Part shown: in pieces, positions 16,814 to 27,350 of the stretch
Position numbering within the stretch: position 1 is the first letter of the stretch
Layout: the number at the start of each line of letters is the position of its first letter
Assembly (NCBI GenBank): GCA_019652555.1
Contig: BPAJ01000001.1
Location: forward strand, 208,762 to 272,761
DNA length: 64,000 nucleotides
Origin: Gammaproteobacteria bacterium
Lineage (GTDB): Bacteria; Pseudomonadota; Gammaproteobacteria; Magnimaribacterales; AG-339-G14
Direction of reading: 5' to 3'
The notes under the pieces: generated by a model
The model's database searches: none
What the model was told of the DNA's origin: nothing
What the model saw: only the letters and a program-made list of their open reading frames with translations
Made by a program: the position numbers and the translations under genes

Positions 16814-17943
16814 TGAAATTTCAAAATTTATTCTATTTAATCTTGTTTATGATTCTTATTGCTTGTGAGACAGGAGCAGAAGAAGAAGAAAAACCAAATG
16901 AATTAAAAAAACAAATTAACGAAAAGTTTTCTTTTGATAGAAGATGGTCAGTAAATGCATTTAAGACATTACCGCTAGGAAAAATAAATATTGCCTCAGA
17001 TGAAGAAAATATTTTTATTTTTGATTCAAGAGGAGAAATTAAAGCATTTTCCAATAATGGAAAAAGAATTTGGAATATTAAACTAGATTCAGATATTTCT
17101 ACAGGGATAACCCTTGGCTTTAATAAGCTTTTCTTGAGTTCTTCAAACGGAGATATATTTTGCCTTTCTAAAGATTCGGGAGAAACAATTTGGAGATATT
17201 CAACTTTGGGAGAAGTTTTATCTCCTCCAGCTACTAATGGAGATATTGTAGCAATACAAAATATTGATGGCAGAGTAACAGCAGTTGACTTAGAAACGGG
17301 AGAGTTTAGATGGGATTATAGAAGCGTTATTCCAAACTTAACCCTGAGAGGAACTTCTGAACCTTCTTTTTATGAAGGTTTTCTATACATTGGTTTTGCA
17401 AATGGTAATTTAGCTAAGATTGAACCCAGATCAGGAGTAACTCAATGGGAAATACCTATAACTACATCTAAAGAAACATCAGAAATTGGAAGGATTGTTG
17501 ACATTGATGGAAATTTTGTTTTTTCTAGTGGCATTGCTTTTGTTGCAACATTTCAAGGAGATGTTGCTGCATTGGATACAAGATCTGGAAGATTTATATG
17601 GAAAGAAAAGACCTCTACTGCAAATGATTTACTTTCTTCCAGAGGAAAAATAATTTTAATAGATGAAAAAGATCAGGTACTTGCGTATTCTCAAAATTCG
17701 GGAAATTTGGAATGGTTCAATAAAGATTTTTTCTTGAGGGAACTTACCTCTCCAAATAGATTAAAATCTTTAGTAGTTTATGGAGATTTTCAGGGCTTTC
17801 TTCATGCGCTAGATATTTCTCAAGGAGAACAAGTTGCAAGAAAAAGAGTTTCTAGATCAAAAATTATTTCAATATCCACGAAAGATGAAAATGTCTTAAC
17901 CTTGGATTCAAAAGGAAAACTTTCACTCTTTACTTTGCAATGA
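16813..17943 (+). CDS. bamB: Outer membrane assembly lipoprotein BamB (PQQ-type beta-propeller)
   Basis: This 376-residue lipoprotein has a signal peptide ending at the lipobox LIAC (Cys about residue 18). The rest shows repeated propeller blades with Trp-docking signatures such as GETIWRYS, GEFRWDYR, GVTQWEIP, GRFIWKEK and GNLEWFNK, as expected of an eight-bladed propeller. BamB binds BamA and helps beta-barrel insertion. It is the second BAM lipoprotein in the window after bamC. Upstream yfgM and downstream der match E. coli order. Confidence 0.95.
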   Translation: MKFQNLFYLILFMILIACETGAEEEEKPNELKKQINEKFSFDRRWSVNAFKTLPLGKINIASDEENIFIFDSRGEIKAFSNNGKRIWNIKLDSDISTGITLGFNKLFLSSSNGDIFCLSKDSGETIWRYSTLGEVLSPPATNGDIVAIQNIDGRVTAVDLETGEFRWDYRSVIPNLTLRGTSEPSFYEGFLYIGFANGNLAKIEPRSGVTQWEIPITTSKETSEIGRIVDIDGNFVFSSGIAFVATFQGDVAALDTRSGRFIWKEKTSTANDLLSSRGKIILIDEKDQVLAYSQNSGNLEWFNKDFFLRELTSPNRLKSLVVYGDFQGFLHALDISQGEQVARKRVSRSKIISISTKDENVLTLDSKGKLSLFTLQ

Positions 17944-17956
17944 TATTGTCCCCACC

Positions 17957-19342
17957 ATGGGACCCATAGTAGCAATAATAGGTAGACCTAATGTAGGCAA
18001 ATCTTCGCTTTTTAATAAAATAATAGGAGAAGATAAAGCCATAATTGCTGATTTTTCAGGATTGACTAGAGATAGGCTTTATGGAAGTTTTTCTTTTAAA
18101 TCTCGAAATTTCTCAATAATTGATACAGGGGGAATTTCAGACGAAAAAGAAGAAATGAATCTTCTCATACTCAAGGAAATAGATAAGGCTATTGAAGAAG
18201 CTGACGGGTTTATTTTTTTAGTAGATGCTGACTATGGTTTAAGCCAAGATGATTATAAGATTCATGAAATTCTCAGAAAATCTGGAAAAAAATATATTCT
18301 TGCCTTAAATAAATCTGAACTTAAGTCTTCAGAAAAAAATATAAACGACTTTTATCAGCTTGGAGTTAAAAGCTTTATCAAAGTATCCGCTAAAAACGGT
18401 TTAGGTATAAAAAATCTTAAAGAGGAAGTCTTGAATCAATTTCACATAGAAACAAGTTCCAGCCTTGAAGACGAAATTGTTAGTCAAAGTATCAAGGTGA
18501 GTATTCTAGGAAAACCCAATGCTGGAAAATCTACTTTTTTTAATTCTTTAATTAAAGAAAATCGTTCTATTGTTTCGCCCAAGGCTGGCACAACAAGAGA
18601 TGCCATTTCTAAATCAATTGTTTTTAAAAATGACAAGATAGAACTTTTTGACACGGCAGGCTTGAGAAAAAAATCAAAAATAAATCAAGCAATAGAAAGT
18701 TTTTCAGTTTCTAAAGCTATTTCGAGCATGAGATCTTCTTCTGGAGTCCTTTATTTAGTTGATGGAAAAGAGAACATTACTGATCAAGATTTACATCTTA
18801 TTTCTTTAATCATCTCTTCTGGAAAACCTATGATTTTAGGAATCAACAAATCGGATAAACTGTCTCAATATGACAAATCAAATTTAACCAGATCCATTAA
18901 TAAAAAATTAGCTTTCATATCCGGCATATCCATCCACTATATTTCCGCAAAACAAAATAAAGGCACTGCTAAGGCATTAAAAGAGCTTATAAAGCTCATA
19001 AAGAAAAGCGTAAAAAAAATTGATACTTCAAAGTTGAATGACTTGGTAGAAGAAGCATCAAAGTTAAATCCCCCCCAGATGTCTGGAAGGTTTAGACCGA
19101 AAATTAAATATGCAAATTTACTTTCATCCCAGCCAACAATTATCAGGATTCAGGGAAACAACTTAGATAAGTTAACAAAACAATATCAAAAGTACTTGGA
19201 AAATTTTTTAAGAAAAAAATTGAACTTTGAGGGTATTCCAATTAAGTTGGTTTTTAAAAATAATACTAATCCTTTTGGGGAAAAGAAAAACAAACTTACC
19301 AAAAAGCAATTAGCTAAGAGAAAAAGGATAGCAAGGCGCTAA
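17957..19342 (+). CDS. der: Ribosome-assembly GTPase Der (EngA)
   Basis: Der has two tandem GTPase domains and a KH-like C-terminal domain and matures the 50S subunit. In this 461-residue protein, G1 motifs are GRPNVGKSS (about 8-16) and GKPNAGKST (about 184-192); G3 motifs are DTGG and DTAG; G4 motifs are NKSE and NKSD. The C-terminal tail is strongly basic (KKQLAKRKRIARR). It ends the ispG-hisS-yfgM-bamB-der block. Confidence 0.97.
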   Translation: MGPIVAIIGRPNVGKSSLFNKIIGEDKAIIADFSGLTRDRLYGSFSFKSRNFSIIDTGGISDEKEEMNLLILKEIDKAIEEADGFIFLVDADYGLSQDDYKIHEILRKSGKKYILALNKSELKSSEKNINDFYQLGVKSFIKVSAKNGLGIKNLKEEVLNQFHIETSSSLEDEIVSQSIKVSILGKPNAGKSTFFNSLIKENRSIVSPKAGTTRDAISKSIVFKNDKIELFDTAGLRKKSKINQAIESFSVSKAISSMRSSSGVLYLVDGKENITDQDLHLISLIISSGKPMILGINKSDKLSQYDKSNLTRSINKKLAFISGISIHYISAKQNKGTAKALKELIKLIKKSVKKIDTSKLNDLVEEASKLNPPQMSGRFRPKIKYANLLSSQPTIIRIQGNNLDKLTKQYQKYLENFLRKKLNFEGIPIKLVFKNNTNPFGEKKNKLTKKQLAKRKRIARR

Positions 19343-19377
19343 TAAAATAATTTATACAATATAATGCCGACTTTGAG

Positions 19378-19746
19378 ATGAATTCGCCTAGATATCTAAA
19401 TCTATTTAAAATCGCTTTACCTTTGCCAGGGGTTTCTTCCATTTTGCACAGAATTTCTGCAATTGCTATTTTTGTTTTATCCCTTCCAATGATGGGGATC
19501 TTAGTTTTTTCTTTGAGTTCTGAAGCTAATTATCAATTCATTAATTCATTATTTGAAAATTTTCTGTTCAAGAGCTTGTTTTCCCTTTTCATCACGGCAA
19601 TTTTTTATCATTTTGTTTCCGGCTTAAGACATTTAGTAATGGATTTTGGATATTGGGAAACTTTAAAAGCTGGTAGGATGTCTGCTCTTGCTACTTTTAT
19701 TTCAACAGGATTATTTTTCTTTTCTTTTCTGTATTTGGCATGGTAA
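19378..19746 (+). CDS. sdhC: Succinate dehydrogenase cytochrome b556 subunit
   Basis: SdhC is one of the two membrane anchors of complex II. This 122-residue protein has three transmembrane helices and the conserved segment SILHRISA near residue 22 and FYHFVSGLRHLVMD near residue 80, which carries the heme-ligand histidine. It overlaps sdhD by 7 bases. A TATAAT word at 19360-19365 lies 12 bases before the ATG without a convincing -35 box, so I do not call a promoter. Confidence 0.95.
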   Translation: MNSPRYLNLFKIALPLPGVSSILHRISAIAIFVLSLPMMGILVFSLSSEANYQFINSLFENFLFKSLFSLFITAIFYHFVSGLRHLVMDFGYWETLKAGRMSALATFISTGLFFFSFLYLAW

Positions 19747-20102
19747 CGAAGTTATACAGATTAAAGAAAACAGGAATCTTTGATTATGTTTTTGTAAGAA
19801 TCACGGCAGTAATTCAGGCAGTATATTTTTCAGTTATAACCTTCTATTGGTTAGTCAATAGAGACTTTAAATACGAACAACTATCTGGCTTTTTTGATAT
19901 TCTCATCATAGAAATTTTTACGGTAATCGTTGCTTTTTCAATTGCTTATCATTCAGTGCAAGGAATTTGGAACGTGGCAACAGATTATCTTACCCAGGCG
20001 CAGATTGGTGCTTCGGCTAAACTTCTTAGACCTGCAGTTATAGGTTTTAGCTGGCTCCAAGCTCTTGGATTAATTATTTGTAGTTTTTATATTTTAGGTT
20101 AG
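19740..20102 (+). CDS. sdhD: Succinate dehydrogenase membrane anchor subunit
   Basis: This 120-residue protein with three transmembrane helices carries the SdhD signature [16 protein letters not shown] (about residues 75-90), which contributes the second heme and ubiquinone-site residues. It follows sdhC and precedes sdhA by 5 bases, the conserved sdhCDAB order. The [11 protein letters not shown] stretch near residue 21 matches the first helix of the family. Confidence 0.94.
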   Translation: MVTKLYRLKKTGIFDYVFVRITAVIQAVYFSVITFYWLVNRDFKYEQLSGFFDILIIEIFTVIVAFSIAYHSVQGIWNVATDYLTQAQIGASAKLLRPAVIGFSWLQALGLIICSFYILG

Positions 20103-20107
20103 TAAAT

Positions 20108-21913
20108 ATGGCAATGAATGGAAAAGGCACTTTTTTGGATGCATCTACTTTACCCGTAAAGGAATTTGACGGAATTATCGTTGGTGGTGGCGGTTCTGGA
20201 ATGATGGCTTCTCTTCAGCTAGCTAAATCCGGAATGAATACGGCTGTTGTTTCTAAAGTTTTTCCAACTCGTTCACATACCGTTTCTGCTCAAGGCGGTA
20301 TCACCTGTTCAATTCAAAGTGCAGATCCAGATGATGACTGGAGATGGCATATGTTTGATACAGTCAAGGGTTCTGATTTCATTGGAGATCAAGACTCCAT
20401 AGAATACATGTGTAAAGAAGGACCTGAAGCAATATTTGAATTGGAAAACATGGGATTGCCATTTTCTAGAACTGAAGAAGGCAAAATTTACCAAAGAGCA
20501 TTTGGAGGTCAGTCAAAAGATTATGGAAAAGGGGGGCAAGCCGAAAGAACTTGTGCTGCTGCTGATAGAACAGGCCATGCTCTTTTGCATACACTTTTCC
20601 AAGCAAACGTTAAAGCGGGAACCAACTTTCTTTCAGAATGGTTCGCAGTTGATCTTGTGAAAAATCAAAATGATCAGGTCGTTGGAGTTATTGCTTTTGA
20701 AATTGAATCCGGTGAACCATACTTTTTAAAATCAAAAGCTACTGTTTTAGCTACTGGAGGAGCAGGAAGAATATATCAAACAACTTCAAACGCTCTCATT
20801 AACACCGGTGATGGTACTGGAATGGCATTGAGAGCCGGATTCCCAGTGCAAGATATGGAAATGTGGCAGTTTCATCCAACAGGTATCCATGGTCATGGAA
20901 CTTTAGTAACTGAAGGTTGTAGAGGAGAAGGAGGTTACTTGGTCAACAAAGACGGCGAACGATTCATGGAAAGATATGCTCCAAATTATAAAGATCTAGC
21001 TAGCAGAGATGTTGTTGCAAGATCCATGTTTACTGAAATCTTAGAAGGTAGAGGCTGTGGTCCAGATGCTGATCACGTTTATTTAAAACTTGATCATTTA
21101 GGGCCAGAAATTGTTCACAAAAGACTGCCTGGAGTAACAGAATTGTCAAAAAGGTTTGCTCATGTTGATCCTGCCGAACATCCTATTCCGGTTGTTCCCA
21201 CATGTCATTATGCAATGGGAGGTATTCCAACTAATGTTCATGGTCAGGTCATTTCTCAAAATCCTGACGGTACGGATAAAATCATAGATGGTCTTTATGC
21301 TGCAGGAGAAGCAGCTTGTGTCTCCGTTCATGGCGGTAATCGTTTAGGAGGAAATTCTCTTCTAGACCTTATTGTTTTTGGAAGATCTGCTGGATTACAC
21401 ATTGAAGAAAGTTTCAAGGCAGGCATAAAAATGGATGATCCTTCATCTGATGATGTCGACTATGCTCTTAGAAATCTCAACAGAGTGAATGTCAGCCAAT
21501 CTGGTGAAAACTTTGTAGAAGTTAAGAAAGACTTACAAAAAACAATGCAAATGAATTTTGGAGTATTTAGAACTGAAGAATTGATGGAAAATGGCATTAA
21601 AGAAGTCTCTGATCTCAGAGATAAATCTCAAAACATTCATCTTGCCGATAAATCTTCTCAGTTTAATACCGCCAGAGTTGAAGCTTTGGAACTTCTTAAT
21701 CTAATCGAAGTCGCTGAGGCTACTGCAATCAGTGCAAACGAAAGAAAAGAAAGTAGAGGAGCTCACTCTAGAGAAGATTACCCAGATAGAGATGATGAAA
21801 ATTGGCTCAAACACTCGATTTATTTTTCCGATACCAAGCAAGTATCTAAAAGAGACGTTAATTTTAGGCCTAAACAGGTTCAAGCTTTCCAACCAATTGT
21901 CAGGACTTATTAA
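20108..21913 (+). CDS. sdhA: Succinate dehydrogenase flavoprotein subunit
   Basis: SdhA oxidises succinate to fumarate with covalently bound FAD. The 601-residue protein shows the FAD dinucleotide loop [10 protein letters not shown] (about 23-32), the flavinylation histidine in SHTVSAQGG (about residue 57), HPTGIHGHG and GEGGYLVNK in the capping domain, the catalytic-site [10 protein letters not shown] and [10 protein letters not shown] segments, and a C-terminal helical domain. The stop shares a base with the sdhB start. Confidence 0.98.
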   Translation: MAMNGKGTFLDASTLPVKEFDGIIVGGGGSGMMASLQLAKSGMNTAVVSKVFPTRSHTVSAQGGITCSIQSADPDDDWRWHMFDTVKGSDFIGDQDSIEYMCKEGPEAIFELENMGLPFSRTEEGKIYQRAFGGQSKDYGKGGQAERTCAAADRTGHALLHTLFQANVKAGTNFLSEWFAVDLVKNQNDQVVGVIAFEIESGEPYFLKSKATVLATGGAGRIYQTTSNALINTGDGTGMALRAGFPVQDMEMWQFHPTGIHGHGTLVTEGCRGEGGYLVNKDGERFMERYAPNYKDLASRDVVARSMFTEILEGRGCGPDADHVYLKLDHLGPEIVHKRLPGVTELSKRFAHVDPAEHPIPVVPTCHYAMGGIPTNVHGQVISQNPDGTDKIIDGLYAAGEAACVSVHGGNRLGGNSLLDLIVFGRSAGLHIEESFKAGIKMDDPSSDDVDYALRNLNRVNVSQSGENFVEVKKDLQKTMQMNFGVFRTEELMENGIKEVSDLRDKSQNIHLADKSSQFNTARVEALELLNLIEVAEATAISANERKESRGAHSREDYPDRDDENWLKHSIYFSDTKQVSKRDVNFRPKQVQAFQPIVRTY

Positions 21914-22653
21914 TGAATGCAATTGCAGCAAGTGAGATCAAAACTCTTCGATTGAGTATCTACAGATACGACCCCTTGAAGCAAGAAAAGCCTTACATGC
22001 AGGACTTTGATATCGATATACCGGCAGAAAAAGATTTAATGGTTTTAGATGTCTTGATGCTTGCAAAGGAACAAGATCCTTCAATCTCTTTCAGAAGATC
22101 TTGTCGTGAGGGAGTTTGCGGGTCTGATGGTTTAAACATAAATGGTAAAAATGGACTTGGATGTATTACGCCTTTATCTGATGCAATCAAATCTAATAAG
22201 CTTTCTATCAGACCTCTACCAGGTCTACCTGTTATTAAAGATTTAATTGTTGATATGAAACAATTTGTTGATCAGTATAAAAAAGTTAAACCATATCTGA
22301 TCACTGATAAAAAAGTCGATACTAGAGAAGCCATTCCTCAAACAATCGAAGAAAGAGAAAAGTTAGATGGCCTTTATGAGTGCATAATGTGCGGTTGCTG
22401 CTCTACTGCCTGTCCATCCTTCTGGTGGAACCCTGATAAATTTTTGGGACCGGCAGCTCTATTACAAGCATACAGATTTATTGCTGACAGCAGAGACACT
22501 GCTACAGAAGAAAGATTAGAGCAACTAGAAGATGCTTTTAGCGTTTTCAGATGTCATGGAATTATGAACTGCGTTTCAGTCTGTCCTAAAGGCTTAAACC
22601 CTACAAAAGCAATTGGTGAAATTAAAAAAATGTTAGTTAAAAGAGCTTTATAA
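21913..22653 (+). CDS. sdhB: Succinate dehydrogenase iron-sulfur subunit
   Basis: SdhB carries the three Fe-S clusters linking FAD to quinone. Ligand sets are visible: [2Fe-2S] in SCREGVCGSDG...GLGC (about residues 61-81), then CIMCGCCSTACP (about 156-167) and CHGIMNCVSVCPKG (about 215-228). At 246 residues the length is normal. In E. coli sucAB would follow; here the next gene, 10 bases on, is sucC. Confidence 0.98.
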   Translation: MNAIAASEIKTLRLSIYRYDPLKQEKPYMQDFDIDIPAEKDLMVLDVLMLAKEQDPSISFRRSCREGVCGSDGLNINGKNGLGCITPLSDAIKSNKLSIRPLPGLPVIKDLIVDMKQFVDQYKKVKPYLITDKKVDTREAIPQTIEEREKLDGLYECIMCGCCSTACPSFWWNPDKFLGPAALLQAYRFIADSRDTATEERLEQLEDAFSVFRCHGIMNCVSVCPKGLNPTKAIGEIKKMLVKRAL

Positions 22654-22663
22654 TACTAACACT

Positions 22664-23821
22664 TTGAATTTACACGAATATCAGTCTAAACAACTCCTAG
22701 AAAATTTTGACCTACCAACAGCTAATTCTGTAGTAGTTTTTTCAGAAGAAGAAATTTCCAGCCTTATCAGTGAATTAGACGGCGAAGAATTTGTTGTCAA
22801 AGTCCAAGTTCATGCTGGCGGAAGAGGGAAAGTAGGTGGAGTTAAAATAACAAACGATATTGATGAGATTATAGAATTTTCTAAGGATTGGCTTGGAAAG
22901 AAATTTGTCAATCACCAGACTGGCGATGAAGGAAAGCCAGTTTCTGCAATAATGATTGCAGAAAGTACTACGATCCAAAAAGAATTTTATCTAGGTGCCG
23001 TAATAGACAGAAGTTCTCAATCTTTGGTGGTGATGGCCTCACCAGAAGGAGGCATGGATATTGAAAAAGTTGCTGAGGAAAGTCCTGAGAAGATTTTTAA
23101 GATCAATGTCAGTAAAAATAAGAAAGAAGATTTTGATGTTCTTCCTCTGGTTAATGGCCTCGGGTTGTCTCCCAACCAAACCGAAGAATTTAAGAAAATA
23201 GTTTCTGGATTGGTAAATTTATTTTTTGAAAAAGATCTTTCTTTGATTGAAATCAATCCTTTGGTTATAGATCAAAATGATTCTCTAAAATGTTTGGATG
23301 CAAAAATAAATATTGATGAAAATGCATTGTTTAGACAAGAAGATCTTTTAAAACTGCGAGATTCTTCGCAAGAAAATCAAAAGGAAATCGAAGCGGCAAA
23401 ATGGGATCTTAATTATGTGGCTTTGGATGGAAATATAGGATGTATGGTGAATGGAGCTGGTCTTGCAATGGCAACAATGGATATCATTAAGCTTTCTGGG
23501 GGATTTCCAGCTAATTTTCTAGATGTTGGAGGTACTGTAGATAAAGAAAGAGTAGCCGAGGCTTTTAAGATCATTCTTTCTGATGAAAAAGTTAAGTCGG
23601 TCTTGATAAATATTTTTGGTGGAATTGTAAGGTGTGATGTTGTTGCCTCTGGGATAGTTTCAGCTGTCTCAGAAGTTGGAGTTGATATACCTGTCATCGT
23701 GAGGCTTAAAGGTAATAATTCAGAAGAGGCAAAAAAAATTCTATCTGAAAGCGATCTTAATATTATTTCTGCGGATGATCTCTCAGAAGCTGCAGAATTA
23801 GCAGTTAAAAATTCAGGATGA
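22664..23821 (+). CDS. sucC: Succinyl-CoA synthetase (ADP-forming) beta subunit
   Basis: SucC is the ATP-grasp subunit of the TCA enzyme that converts succinyl-CoA to succinate with ATP formation. This 385-residue protein begins [11 protein letters not shown] with TTG as the start codon (22664), and shows [12 protein letters not shown] (about 47-58), EINPLV near 200 and [11 protein letters not shown] near 320. It overlaps sucD by 4 bases (ATGA). Confidence 0.98.
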   Translation: MNLHEYQSKQLLENFDLPTANSVVVFSEEEISSLISELDGEEFVVKVQVHAGGRGKVGGVKITNDIDEIIEFSKDWLGKKFVNHQTGDEGKPVSAIMIAESTTIQKEFYLGAVIDRSSQSLVVMASPEGGMDIEKVAEESPEKIFKINVSKNKKEDFDVLPLVNGLGLSPNQTEEFKKIVSGLVNLFFEKDLSLIEINPLVIDQNDSLKCLDAKINIDENALFRQEDLLKLRDSSQENQKEIEAAKWDLNYVALDGNIGCMVNGAGLAMATMDIIKLSGGFPANFLDVGGTVDKERVAEAFKIILSDEKVKSVLINIFGGIVRCDVVASGIVSAVSEVGVDIPVIVRLKGNNSEEAKKILSESDLNIISADDLSEAAELAVKNSG

Positions 23822-24690
23822 GTATCTTAATTAATAAAGAAACTAAAGTAATTTGTCAGGGATTTACTGGAGCACAAGGCACATTGCATTGCAGTCAAGC
23901 GATAGAGTACGGAACCGATATTTTAGGTGGCGTGACTCCTGGTAAGGGCGGGCAAACCCATTTGGATCTTCCAGTCTTCAATTCCGTAAAAGAAGCAAAA
24001 CAAGCCACTGAGGCAAATGCTAGTATAATTTTTGTTCCCGCCAAATTTTGTAAACCTTCAATAATTGAGGCAATAGAAAGCGGTATTGAATTGATAATCT
24101 GTATAACCGAAGGTATCCCAACTTTGGATATGTTAGAAGTTAAAGAACTAGCAGATAAGGAAGGCATAAGAATTATTGGTCCAAATTGTCCAGGAATAAT
24201 TACGCCAGGCGAATGCAAATTAGGAATTATGCCGGGTTTCATTCATAGCCCTGGGAAGGTAGGAATTGTCTCAAGGTCAGGAACTCTTACTTACGAAGCA
24301 GTTGATCAGACTACCAAGGTAGGTCTCGGACAGTCTACTTGTGTGGGTATAGGAGGAGATCCGCTTCCCGGTACAAGCTTTATTGATGTTTTAAAGCTTT
24401 TTGAAGAAGATCCTCAAACAGAGGGAATTGTTATGGTAGGAGAAATTGGGGGTTCAGCTGAGGAGGAAGCCGCAGAATATATCAAAGAAAACGTCTCTAA
24501 GCCTGTTGTAGGTTATATTGCAGGAGTAAGCGCACCTCCCGGAAAAAGAATGGGCCATGCAGGTGCAATAATTTCTGGCGGCAAAGGAACTGCAGAAGAC
24601 AAATTTAATGCTTTAGAAAGTGCTGGGGTAAGGACTGTTAAAAGTCCATCTGAAATAGGACAATCTATTTTAGAAGAAATGTCTCTTTAA
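23818..24690 (+). CDS. sucD: Succinyl-CoA synthetase alpha subunit
   Basis: SucD binds CoA and carries the phosphorylated histidine, here in [13 protein letters not shown] near residue 245. At 290 residues it is full length. The CoA-binding Rossmann motif is [10 protein letters not shown] (about 15-24), and [20 protein letters not shown] is the linker typical of the family. It ends the sdhCDAB-sucCD transcript. A 10-base inverted repeat covers its stop codon. Confidence 0.98.
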   Translation: MSILINKETKVICQGFTGAQGTLHCSQAIEYGTDILGGVTPGKGGQTHLDLPVFNSVKEAKQATEANASIIFVPAKFCKPSIIEAIESGIELIICITEGIPTLDMLEVKELADKEGIRIIGPNCPGIITPGECKLGIMPGFIHSPGKVGIVSRSGTLTYEAVDQTTKVGLGQSTCVGIGGDPLPGTSFIDVLKLFEEDPQTEGIVMVGEIGGSAEEEAAEYIKENVSKPVVGYIAGVSAPPGKRMGHAGAIISGGKGTAEDKFNALESAGVRTVKSPSEIGQSILEEMSL

Positions 24691-24713
24691 GATTTTTTAT
24701 TCTAAATCTTAAA
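24686..24713. terminator. Candidate bidirectional hairpin between convergent sucD and the GH13 gene
   Basis: TTTAAGATTT (24686-24695) and AAATCTTAAA (24704-24713) form a perfect 10-base inverted repeat with an 8-base loop. It spans the stop codons of both convergent genes. It is almost all A/T, so hairpin strength is modest; call depends on position. Confidence 0.4.
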
Positions 24714-26315
24714 ATCCGTCTTCGTTAAGAAACAAAATCCATAGGACGATAGATTTAATTTTTTTGAGTCTTGCCTGACCTGCTGAGATGGAAGAAAAGG
24801 TATGATTTTTCCATAAGTATTATCTATCGCAATTTCTCTTTGGGATAAATTAAACATACAGCAAATTTCTTTCTCATTTCCTCTATAAAAAATCAAAACT
24901 TTATTATTATTTTCAAAATAAATCTCTTCGGTAAAGAAGGATATTTTTTTTCTTAAAGAAATAAATGTTTTATAAAAATGATAGGTTGAGTCTCTATTTT
25001 TTAATTGCTTTTTAACAGAGTTGATAATTTGTTCTTTTTTAATTGGAAGCCATGGCTTTGCACTTGAAAAGCCAGCAAATTTCTTGCTTTCATCCCAAAT
25101 CATGGGAGTTCTACATCCATCTCTACCAAAATCCATAGGCCAGAATTTTTTTCCAGGAGGATCTTTTATTTCATCAAATTCAATTTTGGTTTGAGTTTGA
25201 CCAAGCTCTTCGCCCTGGTAAATGCATGGTGTTCCTTTCAATGACATGAGTAACGCACAAGTTAATTTTGCAAATTTTTGTCTATCTTTTTTTGTTTTAT
25301 TCCACCTAGACAAATGCCTCACTACATCGTGATTGGAAAAACTCCATGTCGGCCACCCATCTTTAGTTTCTTTAAAAAATTTAGAAACAGTATTCCTTAT
25401 GTGTTTTGGAGAAAATTCATCTCTGAGAAGATCAAAACTGTAAGCCATATGCAGCTTGTCATTGTTCGCAGTGTATTTGGCTTGTAATTCAACATTTGAA
25501 ATTTCTCCAATCATCGTCGTTTCTTTATATTGATCTGTAAGCTTCCTTAGCTTTTTTAGGAATGCAAAATTATCCTTTTGATTAATTGAATATTTTAAAT
25601 TTTGATAATAGTAAGGATTTTTTCCAGAAGCTCTTGATTTGATAGCAGGATTATTTCTTAATTTTTTATCATGAAAATAATAATTAGCAGTATCAAGCCT
25701 AAAGCCATCAACGCCTTTTTCTAGCCAAAACTTAACAGTTGAAAGTAACCATTTCTGAACTTCTAAGTTATGGAAGTTAAAGTCTGGTTGTGACTTTAAA
25801 AAATTATGTAAGTAATATTGTTCTCTACCGGTATCCCATTCCCATGCAGAACCTCCAAAAACAGAAAGCCAATTGTTTGGAGGAGAGCCATCAGGTTTAG
25901 GATCAGCCCAGACATACCAATCCGATTTTGAATTATTTTTATTTGATTTACTGAGCTTAAAGAAAGGATGAGCATCAGAACTATGTGATAAAACTTGATC
26001 AATTATTACTTTAATTTTATTTTCTTTGGCTTTTTCTATAAGTTTTTCAAAATCATGAATATTTCCGAATAAGGGATCAATGTCAGTGTAATTGGAAACA
26101 TCGTAACCCATATCTTTCATAGGAGAGGTAAAAATTGGCGAAAGCCATATTGCATCAACACCTAACGAAGATAAGTAAGAAATTTTTTTGGATATTCCTT
26201 TGAGATCACCAATACCATTTCCAGAAGTGTCATTGAAAGAACGTGGATAAATCTGATAAATAACTCCTTTTTTCCACCAAGGGAGGTTAGTTTCTGAAGA
26301 AAACTTTTTAGTCAC
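24702..26315 (-). CDS. GH13 alpha-glucosidase (oligo-1,6-glucosidase-like)
   Basis: This 537-residue protein is a TIM-barrel alpha-amylase-family hydrolase. It begins WWKKGVIYQIYPRSFND, typical of alpha-glucosidases acting on short alpha-glucosides. Catalytic residues fit the GH13 pattern: nucleophile Asp in GVDGFRLDTANYY (about 205), acid/base Glu in MIGEISN (about 270) and transition-state Asp in SNHDVVRH (about 325-332). No signal peptide is evident, so it should be cytosolic. The start is GTG at 26315, overlapping the preceding reductase gene by 8 bases. Exact substrate (maltose, isomaltose or sucrose-type) cannot be told. Confidence 0.92.
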   Translation of the reverse strand: MTKKFSSETNLPWWKKGVIYQIYPRSFNDTSGNGIGDLKGISKKISYLSSLGVDAIWLSPIFTSPMKDMGYDVSNYTDIDPLFGNIHDFEKLIEKAKENKIKVIIDQVLSHSSDAHPFFKLSKSNKNNSKSDWYVWADPKPDGSPPNNWLSVFGGSAWEWDTGREQYYLHNFLKSQPDFNFHNLEVQKWLLSTVKFWLEKGVDGFRLDTANYYFHDKKLRNNPAIKSRASGKNPYYYQNLKYSINQKDNFAFLKKLRKLTDQYKETTMIGEISNVELQAKYTANNDKLHMAYSFDLLRDEFSPKHIRNTVSKFFKETKDGWPTWSFSNHDVVRHLSRWNKTKKDRQKFAKLTCALLMSLKGTPCIYQGEELGQTQTKIEFDEIKDPPGKKFWPMDFGRDGCRTPMIWDESKKFAGFSSAKPWLPIKKEQIINSVKKQLKNRDSTYHFYKTFISLRKKISFFTEEIYFENNNKVLIFYRGNEKEICCMFNLSQREIAIDNTYGKIIPFLPSQQVRQDSKKLNLSSYGFCFLTKTDFKI

Positions 26316-27345
26316 TCACTTTTATAAGTTGTTTTCCAAAATTCTTACCGCTTAATACATCTCTTAACCCCTGAGGAGCATTCTCGATACCTTCTAAGAC
26401 GGTTTCTTTGTATTTTATTTTACCTTGACGCATCCATTCGGCTAACTCACGTGTTGCCTGTTCCCACTTTTCATTAAATTCTGTAACCACAAAAAATCTA
26501 TGTTCTGGCGCTGGATCTAAATTCCCAAAGATATCAAAGGGAGTCTCAGGCAACTCGCTGCTTTCTGAGATATTTGAATTAAAGGAATTATAGGCTGAGA
26601 TAAAGCCACAAATTGGAACTCTCGCTCCAGGATTGAGAAGCTCAGCAACTGCTTTTGAAACTTCTCCACCAACGTTTTCAAAATAGATATCTATCCCATC
26701 TGAACAAGCCTTAGATAAGTCATCTCTAAATGTTTTTGATTTATAGTCAATGGCATAATCTAATCCCATCACATCCTTAACAAAATCACATTTTTTCTTT
26801 CCGCCTGCGATACCTACAGTTTTACAACCAATAAGTTTAGCCATTTGACCAACGACAGAGCCCACAGCTCCAGAGGCTGCAGATACAACTACGGTATCAC
26901 TTTCCTTTACCTTTCCTACTTCTTTAAGTCCAAAATAAGCAGTTCTACCCGGCATGCCTGCTGGTCCTAAAAAAGATTGTATTGGAGCCAAGTCAGGATA
27001 AATTCTCATTAATGCAGGATTATCATCATTACATCTAATGAAAGACTGCCAACCCAAGTGAGCTGCAACGTAATCTCCAATTTGGAATTTCTCTGATCTG
27101 GATTGAATTACTTGTCCAACACTTTCGCCTGTCATTACCTCTCCTATTGCAACAGGCTCGGTATAAGATTTCATATCGTTCATTCTGCCTCGCATGTATG
27201 GATCAATAGAGAGATACATCACCTTTATTAAGATTTGATTCTCATCAAGATCTTTTATAGAAGCCTCTTCTAATTTCCAACATTCATCTTCCGGCATGCC
27301 TTCAGGTCTTTTTGCTAAGACCCATCTCTTATTAATTTTTTCCAT
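26308..27345 (-). CDS. NADP-dependent zinc-free medium-chain reductase (CurA/YncB-like)
   Basis: This 345-residue protein belongs to the MDR superfamily branch with leukotriene B4 dehydrogenase and curcumin reductase. Diagnostic features are the N-terminal RWVLAKRPEGMP, SIDPYMRGRM near residue 47, MTGESVGQV, the coenzyme motif SAASGAVGSVVGQ (about 155-167) and IDIYFENVGG near 220. Catalytic zinc ligands are absent. It reduces double bonds of enones or quinone-like compounds with NADPH; the physiological substrate is not predictable. It lies between tusA and the GH13 gene in a minus-strand run. Confidence 0.9.
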   Translation of the reverse strand: MEKINKRWVLAKRPEGMPEDECWKLEEASIKDLDENQILIKVMYLSIDPYMRGRMNDMKSYTEPVAIGEVMTGESVGQVIQSRSEKFQIGDYVAAHLGWQSFIRCNDDNPALMRIYPDLAPIQSFLGPAGMPGRTAYFGLKEVGKVKESDTVVVSAASGAVGSVVGQMAKLIGCKTVGIAGGKKKCDFVKDVMGLDYAIDYKSKTFRDDLSKACSDGIDIYFENVGGEVSKAVAELLNPGARVPICGFISAYNSFNSNISESSELPETPFDIFGNLDPAPEHRFFVVTEFNEKWEQATRELAEWMRQGKIKYKETVLEGIENAPQGLRDVLSGKNFGKQLIKVSD

Positions 27346-27350
27346 ATTCC

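Noticed and set aside
19360..19365. TATAAT before sdhC as a promoter
   Set aside because: No -35 box at 16-18 bases and the upstream sequence is the end of der; the word is common in such A/T-rich DNA.
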